Shown piece after piece: positions 6,626 to 12,102 of a stretch of DNA of 12,484 nucleotides. The stretch is from Actinomycetota bacterium (GTDB taxonomy: Bacteria; Actinomycetota; Acidimicrobiia; Acidimicrobiales; GCA-2861595). Each line of letters begins with the position of its first letter. The first letter of the stretch is position 1. Made by a program: the position numbers and the translations under genes. The notes under the pieces were generated by a model, which saw only the letters and a program-made list of their open reading frames with translations, was not told where the DNA came from and made no database searches. The stretch is taken from positions 1-12,484 of the forward strand of contig JADDQT010000031.1 of the NCBI GenBank assembly GCA_016781225.1, written 5' to 3'.

Positions 6626-7009
6626 ATGGCCCGCTACCTCGACGCCGGGCTCGAGCTGCTCGATCGCCAGGTGCTGGACTGCGACGGTCGGCCGGTGGGC
6701 AAGGTCGACGACCTCGAGCTGGTCATGGACGCCAAGGGCGCTCCCGTCCTCGGGGCTCTTCGCATCGGGCCCCAGGCTCTTGGGATGAGAATCGGGGGTC
6801 TCGTCGGGCGGGCCATGGCCGGCATCGCCAGCCGCCTGGCCGGCACCGACCAGGCTCTGGTCGTTCCCCTCGAGCAAGTGGACGAGATCGGCATCGTCGT
6901 CCGCTTGAGCGTGCCCGTGGCCGATCTGCCCGGGGCGAATCGGTTGGAGCACTGGCTGCGGGACCAGGTGGTGACCCGCATCCCGGGAGGACGACGTGCG
7001 ACTCAGTGA
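6626..7009 (+). CDS. PRC-barrel domain protein 1
   Basis: A 127-residue soluble protein that starts immediately after the NRAMP stop with no spacer. Residues 8-50 (LLDRQVLDCDGRPVGKVDDL, then ALRIG) have the PRC-barrel pattern of short beta strands with a conserved D-x-x-G-x-x-V-G turn. The end of the barrel, ALVVPLEQVDEI with IVVRLSV, follows at about 76-97. The C-terminus is basic. PRC barrels occur in photosynthetic reaction centre H subunits, RimM and sporulation-linked YlmC-type proteins, where they mediate protein contacts. Placement behind a transporter suggests a cytoplasmic partner or regulator of it; that is inference. It overlaps the second PRC gene by 14 bases. Confidence 0.82.
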   Translation: MARYLDAGLELLDRQVLDCDGRPVGKVDDLELVMDAKGAPVLGALRIGPQALGMRIGGLVGRAMAGIASRLAGTDQALVVPLEQVDEIGIVVRLSVPVADLPGANRLEHWLRDQVVTRIPGGRRATQ

Positions 7010-7343
7010 GATGCTCGGCCTCCGGGCCGTCGACGAGGATGACAATGCGCTCGGAGAGGTGCACGACGTGCGCCTGCAAGAGGTGACCGACGGAGACGGC
7101 CACCGTCGCTTCGTCGTGGACGGCATCCTGCTGCGCGCCGGGGCGGTGGGAGCCCGGCTGGGCTACGCCTATGGCCAAGTGGCCGGACCACGACTGTTGG
7201 CCTGGGCCATGCGGCGGCTCGCTCGCCGGGCCCTTTACGTGCCGTGGACAGCCGTCACCTCCTTTGAGGGAAAGCGCCTGATTGTCGGCACCAGCGTCCA
7301 GGCCATGGTGCATCCCGACGAGCACCGCCGGCCAGGACGATGA
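6996..7343 (+). CDS. PRC-barrel domain protein 2
   Basis: A 115-residue protein starting at GTG 6996, with GGGAGG about seven bases upstream inside the end of the previous gene. MRLSEMLGLRAVDEDDNALG and EVHDVRLQEV form the first half of a PRC barrel (about 1-30). FVVDGILLRAG, YVPWTAVTSF and GKRLIVG form the rest. A basic helix (LLAWAMRRLARRALY, about 68-82) lies between, and a basic tail follows. It is distinct in sequence from the preceding PRC protein but similar in size and plan, so the two may form a heteromeric pair. The TGA stop overlaps the ATG of a 29-codon gene. Confidence 0.8.
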   Translation: MRLSEMLGLRAVDEDDNALGEVHDVRLQEVTDGDGHRRFVVDGILLRAGAVGARLGYAYGQVAGPRLLAWAMRRLARRALYVPWTAVTSFEGKRLIVGTSVQAMVHPDEHRRPGR

Positions 7344-7429
7344 CCGAGGGCTTGGTGGTTCTCCTGGCCTGGTCCGAGCTGGCCGCGCTCGTGGGTGTGC
7401 TGGCCTGGTACTTGCTGCGACGTCGCTGA
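7340..7429 (+). CDS. 29-residue single-pass membrane peptide
   Basis: A short frame beginning with ATG that overlaps the stop of the PRC gene (ATGA) and ending at TGA. The peptide starts MTEGLVV, continues with a 20-22 residue hydrophobic segment containing one Glu (WSELAALVGVLAWYL) and ends LLRRR. The positive-inside rule predicts the C-terminus in the cytoplasm. Tight coupling to the transporter operon and the clear membrane plus basic-tail design favour a real small protein, perhaps an accessory subunit of the NRAMP transporter. No homology is claimed. A chance frame of this length is possible. Confidence 0.55.
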   Translation: MTEGLVVLLAWSELAALVGVLAWYLLRRR

Positions 7430-7479
7430 CCTCAGGTCGGCGGGTCACCGGTTGCGGGATCCGCCGGGTGATGACAAGC

Positions 7480-7497
7480 GGCGGCACTCAGGCCGCC
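7480..7497. terminator. Candidate bidirectional terminator hairpin between convergent genes
   Basis: GGCGGC (7480-7485) and GCCGCC (7492-7497) form a perfect 6-base stem with a 6-base loop. It lies at the meeting point of the plus-strand operon and the minus-strand Csp gene and overlaps the latter's stop codon. There is no T-run, so intrinsic termination is uncertain. Confidence 0.3.
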
Positions 7498-7898
7498 ATG
7501 GCGTCCAAGAGCTTCCGGCAGGCCTCCTCGCAGCGCCGGCAGGACTCGGCGCATACGCGGCAGTGCTCCATGTTGGCGCCGTGACCTTCGCACTCGTCGC
7601 CACAGCTCTTGCAGACCCGGGCGCAGGCTTCGAGGATGGCCTGAGACACAGTGGCGTCGTACTCGACTGGTCGGCTGATGACGCGCCCGGTCACTTCGCA
7701 GATGTCGGCGCAGTCGAGGTTGAGCCGTATGCACTTCACCAGGTCGCTGACGCGCTCCTCGGCCAGGCAGGCGGCGGCACAGGCGCTGCAGGTCTGGGCG
7801 CACTCGAACACGGCGTCGATGGTGTCGGCCAGCAGCTGCGTGTCGACGTTGATCGAGCGTGGGTAGGTGTCGAGCATGGACTTGGCGTGATGCGGCAC
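7488..7898 (-). CDS. Cysteine-rich four-helix bundle copper-binding protein (Csp/DUF326 family)
   Basis: A 136-residue helical protein with 16 cysteines, mostly in CxxxC or CxxC spacing: CAQTCSACAAAC, CIRLNLDCADIC, CARVCKSCGDEC and HCRVCAESCRRCEEAC. This is the layout of copper storage proteins (Csp1/Csp3), where cysteines lining a four-helix bundle bind many Cu(I) ions. No Tat or Sec signal is visible, so it resembles the cytosolic Csp3 type. The GTG at 7898 is preferred because GGGAGA sits six to seven bases upstream; the longer frame to 7931 adds only an Arg-rich stretch. It converges with the metal-transporter operon. The role in copper buffering is known for the family and inferred here; metal content cannot be seen. 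Confidence 0.88.
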   Translation of the reverse strand: MPHHAKSMLDTYPRSINVDTQLLADTIDAVFECAQTCSACAAACLAEERVSDLVKCIRLNLDCADICEVTGRVISRPVEYDATVSQAILEACARVCKSCGDECEGHGANMEHCRVCAESCRRCEEACRKLLDAMAA

Positions 7899-7961
7899 CG
7901 AGGTCTCCCTTCTCCGTGGGCGGAACGCCAACTTACGTTCGACAACACGGCCGTGGCCACC

Positions 7962-7976
7962 GACCGGCGGCCGGTC
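7962..7976. promoter_or_regulatory. Perfect palindrome upstream of the Csp gene
   Basis: GACCGGC-G-GCCGGTC is a perfect 15-base palindrome 64-78 bases before the Csp start, in the right place for a repressor or activator site on that gene. It does not match the CsoR operator pattern that I know. Short GC palindromes arise often by chance in such DNA. Confidence 0.3.
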
Positions 7977-8025
7977 AACCTGCAGGAAGGTAAGAGCAGC
8001 CGTTGAGAACCATAGGGATGAGCTT

Positions 8026-8044
8026 CCGGCCTACCAAGGGCCGG
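8026..8044. terminator. Candidate terminator hairpin downstream of the small membrane-protein gene
   Basis: CCGGCC (8026-8031) pairs perfectly with GGCCGG (8039-8044) across a 7-base loop. It lies 50-68 bases beyond the stop of the minus-strand gene ending at 8094. There is no T-run on either side. Confidence 0.25.
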
Positions 8045-8093
8045 CGATGTGACGGCCGGTCTCGGGGTCGGCGACCCAGCACACTTGGGCGAC

Positions 8094-8348
8094 CTAGACC
8101 GAGCGAATCTTCCTTCCCTCAAGGATCACAGCGTCGGGACTGGGCCCCACCCTGAGGACGCCGGTGTTCTCCATGACGAAGCCCTTGCCGACCAACGTCA
8201 GGCCGAGTCTTACCCGCTGCCCGTCCATGCTGCGCAAATCTGCGAGCTTCCTCGCCCTTGATCTGGATCTCACCCAGACACCACCCAGCCCTACGGTGAC
8301 GGCGACCAAGGCGAGCACCGCCAAGAGCCCAACCACACCAAGCTCCAT
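8094..8348 (-). CDS. Small membrane-anchored protein of unknown function
   Basis: An 84-residue protein that starts MELGVV. It has one hydrophobic helix (about 3-25: GVVGLLAVLALVAVTVGLGG) followed by a basic stretch (RSRSRARK), which predicts a cytoplasmic C-terminus. The rest (about 35-84: DGQRVRLGLTLVGKGFV, then TGVLRVGPSPDAVILEGRKI) alternates like a small beta domain. I recognise no family. The ATG at 8348 places the membrane segment at the N-terminus; AGGAGA lies somewhat far upstream. A longer frame runs upstream but shows no protein-like features. It is likely co-transcribed with the dodecin gene, 119 bases upstream. Confidence 0.6.
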   Translation of the reverse strand: MELGVVGLLAVLALVAVTVGLGGVWVRSRSRARKLADLRSMDGQRVRLGLTLVGKGFVMENTGVLRVGPSPDAVILEGRKIRSV

Positions 8349-8405
8349 TGCGCCCCTGATTCTCCTCTCCCGGCCTCCTCGCCGCTGGGCCATGAGCATC
8401 TCAAC

Positions 8406-8423
8406 TTCGATGAGGGCATCGAA
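8406..8423. promoter_or_regulatory. Perfect 7-base hairpin between the dodecin and small membrane-protein genes
   Basis: TTCGATG (8406-8412), AGGG loop, CATCGAA (8417-8423). Both arms match perfectly with a tetraloop in a 119-base gap. It could end part of the dodecin transcript or protect its 3' end. No T-run follows. Confidence 0.35.
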
Positions 8424-8467
8424 CGCTGTAGACCGTGGGCAAGAGCGCCGTGGGTGGGCATACTGCG

Positions 8468-8722
8468 TCAGCCGGTGGCGTCGGCCTCCGCCGCGGAGGC
8501 CTCGAGGACGAAGGCGATCTTCACGTTGACCTTGTAGTTCACCAGGTCGCCGTTGTCGTCCACGTCGGCTGAGCTGCTGATCACGTCGACCCCCTTGATG
8601 TTGCGCAGCGTCGTGGCCGCGGTCTTGACCGCGTTGCGAACGGCGTCGCTGAAGGAGCTGGGTGAGCTGCCGACCAGCTCGATCACCTTGACCACTCCGC
8701 CAGCCCTGTCTTCCATGGCCAT
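8468..8722 (-). CDS. Dodecin family protein lacking the usual flavin-binding residues
   Basis: An 84-residue protein with the dodecin fold pattern. VVKVIELVGSSPSSFSDAV begins a first strand and helix, followed by NAVKTAATTLRNIKG, VDVISSSADV, and the strands LVNYKVNVKIAFVLE. Dodecins form 12-subunit shells that bind flavin or CoA and are thought to buffer flavin. In bacterial flavin dodecins a Trp (as in LRWFEV) and a Gln (as in HWQVTVKVGF) contact the flavin; here the matching positions are Gly (NIKGVDV) and Lys (NYKVNVKIAF). The central turn is acidic (DVDDNGD). The ATG at 8722 has AAGGAG eight bases upstream. The last eight residues are Ala/Glu-rich. Fold assignment is strong; the ligand may differ, as in the calcium-linked dodecin of M. 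tuberculosis. Confidence 0.88.
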   Translation of the reverse strand: MAMEDRAGGVVKVIELVGSSPSSFSDAVRNAVKTAATTLRNIKGVDVISSSADVDDNGDLVNYKVNVKIAFVLEASAAEADATG

Positions 8723-8773
8723 GAACTCTTCTCCTTCCCGGATTGGCCCCCTGTCCTAGCCGATCGTCAGAGC

Positions 8774-9084
8774 GGAGGGCGGGAACCACGCCGTCGGGCC
8801 GCCCGCAAGGCTGGTCTCGCCGTCGGCCGTGACCAGGTCGCTCGGCTGATGCGCCGTGAGGGCATCCGGGGCGCCAGCCGAGCAAAGCAGCGCTTCACCA
8901 CCAAGGCTGACCCGGCGGCGGTCCGGGCACCGGACCTATCAACCGCGACTTCACCGCCACGGCTCCCAACGCCAAGTGGGTGGCCGACTTCGAGCGCCAC
9001 GAGGCGCTTCCGAACCCGGCGGTGATGAAAGGACACCGCCGTGTGCTCGTCGCAGCGAGCGCATCGAAGCTGAGGGCAGCCTGA
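8774..9084 (+). pseudogene. Internally deleted transposase remnant (IS3-like integrase-core type)
   Basis: The plus strand reads ARKAGLAVGRDQVARLMRRE, then GIRG and KQRFTTKADPAA, and in the next frame NRDFTATAPNAKWVADF. This matches the region leading into the rve/DDE core of IS3-type transposases, with the first catalytic Asp in WVADF. It is joined directly to ERHEALPNPAVMKGHR and a KLRAA end followed by a stop, which I recall as the tail of some actinobacterial transposase frames. At least 100 core residues with the other acidic residues are absent, so it cannot be active. One base is missing near 8939. No start, OrfA or convincing terminal inverted repeats are visible. The family name is less certain than its being a transposase. 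Confidence 0.68.
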
Positions 9085-9205
9085 CCCCTGGGACGAGGGA
9101 GAAGGTGGACAGCAGCCCTGACAACGACGGGACGGATCAGCACCGCCAGATGGTCCGGGTCCGGCAAGCGAAACGGAAAGGCGTACGTGAGGAACCAGCG
9201 ACTGA

Positions 9206-9453
9206 ACGCTCCTCAAGAGACCCAGCGGCTCGAACCTGCACCTTGTCCCCGGACGTCAGCGTCTGAGCCTGGCGATGACCCTGGTGCTCGGCCTTGTCGG
9301 ATCCGTCGTGGGCGGTGTTGTCGCCAACGCCCTTCGAACCGGTGACATCTTCGAGTTGAACTTCTTGGCTCCGTCGTGGCGATCGCCGCCGCCGTCGTCC
9401 TGATCGTTCTCGGACATCGCGTCGGCGTTCTGGGGAAGCGCCCCCGTCGCTAG
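9206..9453 (+). pseudogene. GlsB/YeaQ/YmgE (transglycosylase-associated) family membrane protein, 5'-truncated and frameshifted
   Basis: The recognisable part reads HLVPGRQRLSLAMTLVLGLV, then GSVVGGVVANAL, NFLGSVVAIAAAVVLIVLG and a basic KRPRR end. This is the glycine-rich double membrane hairpin of the GlsB/YeaQ family, small stress-associated inner-membrane proteins. The usual first helix (GLIAG-type) is missing: a stop at 9203 precedes the frame and no start with a ribosome binding site is visible. The ATG at 9275 would give a half protein. The frame moves near 9367-9369, and one added base (GG to GGG) repairs it. The truncation follows directly on the transposase remnant, which may have removed the 5' end. 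Confidence 0.7.
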
Positions 9454-9488
9454 AGGGCTATTGCCCCGCAGGTGCATGCCCGACCCCG

Positions 9489-9760
9489 TTGCGCGACCAG
9501 GTGAAGCACGAAGCCCAACAGCACGCCCAGGAGTTCAAGGAGGACGAATTCCGGACCGAGTACTGGGCCGGGTACTTCGAGAACCAGCAGTCCGAATACG
9601 CAGAGCTCTTCTTCCAGGCGCTACTCATCGGTGCCCTCGGGGCTTACCTCTTCAGGAAGGAAAGGAGGAGCTGCTGCGTATTGAGCAGAAGGTCGACGAG
9701 GTCCTTCGGCGCCAGGGTGGTCACGACGAAGACATCGACCGGCTCAACTCGGTGCGATAG
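9489..9760 (+). CDS. Small DUF6766-like membrane protein (one apparent single-base deletion)
   Basis: About 90 residues after correction. The N-terminal half is soluble and charged, MRDQVKHEAQQHAQEFKEDE. A central segment, YWAGYFENQQSEYAELFFQA followed by LLIGALGAYLF, contains one membrane helix and resembles the FENWQSEFLQ signature of DUF6766 proteins. After the break near 9659-9664 (an AAGGAAAGG stretch missing one base), the second frame continues EELLRIEQKVDEVLRRQGG with DEDIDRLNSVR, a short coiled coil. That the two halves make one sensible protein is the main evidence. Start choice is weak: TTG 9489 and GTG 9501 are in frame, and ATG 9476 would need another missing base. Function is unknown; the family name is moderate confidence. 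Confidence 0.6.
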
Positions 9761-9911
9761 CCACTGAGCTCGTCCAAGCAGGGCTCGGCTGAACGGCTCA
9801 CCGCCGCGGTCGTTGCCAATGTCGCTATCTCGCTAGACGGCGGCGCCGCGAGTGCTCACGTCCGACACCGTTTGACGCTCACGTCGCCTCCCCACAGAGG
9901 TGACAAAAACT

Positions 9912-10454
9912 TTATGACCGGCCCTGAAGCTTGTCTCGCAGCCTGTCGATCAGAGCGGCGGCGGGACCAGCCACCTTGATTCCAGGCGGCTGGTCAGGAG
10001 CGCCCGCATGGGGGCGGGTGGGGGCTCGCTTCTTCGCCTCCTCCAGCTCCCGACCAATGTCGGCCAGGCTCTCCTCGTCGAGGGCCTGCTGCACCTTCGG
10101 GAACATCTCACCTTCCTCTTCTTCGACGTGGTGCTCGATGTCCTTCATCAACTGGCCCACCCTCCGGTCGAACTCGGGGCCGTCGGGCGACATGCCGTCC
10201 AGGTCGGCGAGCACCTGCTTGGCCTCGTGATGCTCCTGGAGGCTTTCCTGGGCAAGTTCGTCCCCGTCAGGTAAGGCCTCGCGGACCACGGGGTACAAGA
10301 TCTCTTCTTCGATAGCAGCATGGACGGAAAGCTCGCGGATGATCTGGTTGGCTATGTCCTGCTTGCGCTCGGGCGAAGCGGCGGCTTCGCGATACTGCCC
10401 GAAGAGCTGCTCCACTCGGCGGTGATCCTGCTTCAAGACCTCGATTGCACTCAT
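9912..10454 (-). CDS. HHE-type hemerythrin domain protein
   Basis: A 180-residue protein with an N-terminal hemerythrin HHE domain (about 1-130), a four-helix bundle that binds a di-iron centre. The likely ligands are present: H11 of KQDHRRVEQLF, H45 and E49 in HAAIEEEILYP, H75/H76 of EHHEAKQVL, and H109 and E113 in HHVEEEEGEMFP. Such proteins sense or carry oxygen, or handle iron and nitric-oxide stress. The C-terminus (about 150-180) is Pro/Lys/Arg-rich, then ALIDRLRDKLQG. The ATG at 10454 is chosen because AGGGAGG lies six bases upstream; the longer frame to 10535 adds no recognisable sequence. No signal peptide, so cytoplasmic. It sits 96 bases downstream of the SDR gene on the same strand. 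Confidence 0.9.
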   Translation of the reverse strand: MSAIEVLKQDHRRVEQLFGQYREAAASPERKQDIANQIIRELSVHAAIEEEILYPVVREALPDGDELAQESLQEHHEAKQVLADLDGMSPDGPEFDRRVGQLMKDIEHHVEEEEGEMFPKVQQALDEESLADIGRELEEAKKRAPTRPHAGAPDQPPGIKVAGPAAALIDRLRDKLQGRS

Positions 10455-10550
10455 TCGGCCTCCCTGGGAAAGAACTCGCGCTCCATACCCCAGGCACGGG
10501 TCCGTCGACCAGTGGCCGTCGCCACGTATAGCCACCTGAGACAGCTGCGA

Positions 10551-11254
10551 CTAGCCGCGGAGTATGACCCGGGCGAGGCGGTCCTTGAGTCTCCGAGGGA
10601 GGAACAAGTTGAGGGCGTCCGTGACCACTGGGGCCACGCCCACTCGGTACCGAGCCTTGGGGCTGTCGGCCGTCAACGCGTCGCCTATACCTCGGCCGCC
10701 GTCGCCGGGTCGGCTGCGCAACGCACCCGGCTCCACCAGCACGACATCGATGCTGCCCTCCGCCATCTCCCGGCGGAGGGCGTCGGTGACGGCGGACAGA
10801 GCATGCTTGCAGGCCTGGTACCAGCCGGCCATGGCCGCCGTGGTGTGTGCCGAGACAGAAGAGATGTTCACGATCCGGCCGCCACCGCGCCGGCGCATCG
10901 ACGGCACCACCAGCCGGGCCAGCCGCATGGGGCCCACGACCATGGCATCGGGCTGGCGTAGGGCGTCTTCGGGTGGGACGTCGACGATGCGTCCGAGGTT
11001 CAGGTAGCCGGCGTTGTTGACCACCGCCCACGGCTCCAGGCTGGCCACGACATTGCGGCACGCTTCCGCATCTGTCACGTCCAGCACGACGCCCTCCACG
11101 GCCACCCGGGCTTCATCTGCGGCTTTCGTCAGGGACGCCAGCTTGTTCTTCGAGCGGGCGGTGCCCACGACTCGGAAACCGAGCCGGGCGAGGTGGATGG
11201 CAGTCTCCAGACCGATACCTGAGTGGCTCCGGTGACAAGCACGGCGCGCTCCAT
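10551..11254 (-). CDS. Short-chain dehydrogenase/reductase (one apparent single-base deletion)
   Basis: A classical SDR of about 234 residues after correction. The ATG at 11254 opens MERAVLVTGAT; one base is missing at 11220-11222 (ACTCAGG, repaired as ACTTCAGG). The second frame then gives GIGLETAIHLARLGFRVVG, restoring the nucleotide motif TGATSGIG. LDVTDAE (59-64) follows, then NNAG (80-83), ISS (131-133) and the catalytic YQACK with Y146 and K150. VEPG follows the active site. An Arg at 34 (TARS) after the second strand suggests NADP(H), an inference. The C-terminus ends PRRLKDRLARVILRG. The substrate is unknown. It is 16 bases downstream of the DUF1990 gene and probably co-transcribed. 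Confidence 0.88.
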
Positions 11255-11270
11255 CTCGGCTCTCTACAAC

Positions 11271-11855
11271 TCAGCGCCCGAGGTCTTCACGGCCTTGGGC
11301 CACGTGCCGCTGCATGCCCCTCAGGTAGCGCTGGACGAGGCGTTGATCGATCAAGTGCACCAGCGGGGCGACCGAGCGCATGGCTCGCCCCCGCGGCTTG
11401 AAGAAAGCCACAACCGAGAAGTGCACCGCGTCGTTGTGATCGCGCTCCACCACGAACGCCTCCTCCCCCTCGATCAGGTGATGGGGCAGTGTTCCGTAGG
11501 CGAACGCGAACTGCGTCGGGTGCTCGGTCACGTAGATGACCCGACAGACGACGGTTATGTAGACGGGCACAATCCGAACGGCCAGCGCTAAGACGGTGCC
11601 CTCCTCGACCGGGGCGCCATGAGGGGCCACGTCGACGCCGCCGAGCAGGTGTCCCTGCCACTGGCGCAACCCCTCGACGGCGCGCTGAAAGACCGTGTCT
11701 CCCCCACCGAGCTCCACCACTTGACGGACGTGGTGGTACTCAGGCGGCAGGCCGGCCCGTGTGCCGCCGACGTCGGGATACGTGGTCGGCATTTCTCGAT
11801 GGTCCCGGACCAGGGTGTCGAGCACAGGACTGCGCGGCTTGACGAGCGAGAACAG
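11271..11855 (-). CDS. DUF1990 family protein
   Basis: About 195 residues. Family features in order: TYPDVGGTRAGLPPEYHHVR, VFQRAVEGLRQWQGH, APVEEGTVLALAV, CRVIYVTEHPTQFAFAYGTL, GEEAFVVERD, then HFSVVAFFKPRGR and a C-terminal QRLVQRYLRGMQRH. DUF1990 proteins are soluble, of unknown role, and related to lipid-binding START-like folds by general appearance only. Homology places the N-terminus at LFSLVKPRSPVLD, where the codon is CTG (11855) with AGGAAGG about five bases upstream. The in-frame ATGs at 11906 and 11792 give an extra Arg-rich stretch or lose conserved residues. Either CTG is the start, or a base is wrong here. It heads a minus-strand group with the SDR and hemerythrin genes. Confidence 0.85.
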   Translation of the reverse strand: MFSLVKPRSPVLDTLVRDHREMPTTYPDVGGTRAGLPPEYHHVRQVVELGGGDTVFQRAVEGLRQWQGHLLGGVDVAPHGAPVEEGTVLALAVRIVPVYITVVCRVIYVTEHPTQFAFAYGTLPHHLIEGEEAFVVERDHNDAVHFSVVAFFKPRGRAMRSVAPLVHLIDQRLVQRYLRGMQRHVAQGREDLGR

Positions 11856-11936
11856 GCAGCCCTTCCTACTAGAACGCCATCCGACGTGCTGGGCCGGGCG
11901 TCGCATTTCCCAAAGCGTCCGCACGCGGCCGGCTGA

Positions 11937-11958
11937 GACGCACGCGCTCGTGCGCGTC
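11937..11958. promoter_or_regulatory. GC-rich hairpin in the divergent DUF1990/VKOR intergenic region
   Basis: GACGCACG (11937-11944) pairs with CGTGCGCGTC (11949-11958) around a 4-base loop, with a 2-base bulge. It lies 82 bases upstream of the DUF1990 start on one side and 145 bases upstream of the VKOR-type start on the other. An operator or chance structure; no partner regulator is identified. Confidence 0.25.
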
Positions 11959-12102
11959 ACCGTCCGACTCGAGAGGTGTCAGGCCTCACTGGCTGCTTCG
12001 TAGAGCTCTGGAAAAGCGGACGCCGTTGGGATGGGCTAACAACGCGTTGAGCGGCGACGAGGAAACGAAGAGTCGACCTGCTCAAAGACAGGAGTGAGGC
12101 AA

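Noticed and set aside
6005..7126. Long minus-strand frame rich in His, Asp, Gly and Gln
   Set aside because: Antisense shadow of the NRAMP and PRC genes with typical high-GC shadow composition.
8031..8084. 17-codon minus-strand frame VCWVADPETGRHIAGPW
   Set aside because: It looks protein-like but has no ribosome binding site and no family match, and it overlaps a hairpin. It may be a fragment; not supportable as a gene.
8349..8885. N-terminal extension of the 84-residue membrane protein to 8885
   Set aside because: The added translation is Arg/Gly-rich, antisense or out of frame to the dodecin gene, and not protein-like.
9838..9850. GC palindrome GCGGCGCCGC between convergent genes as terminator
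   Set aside because: Self-complementary without a loop, no T-run; likely chance in GC-rich DNA.
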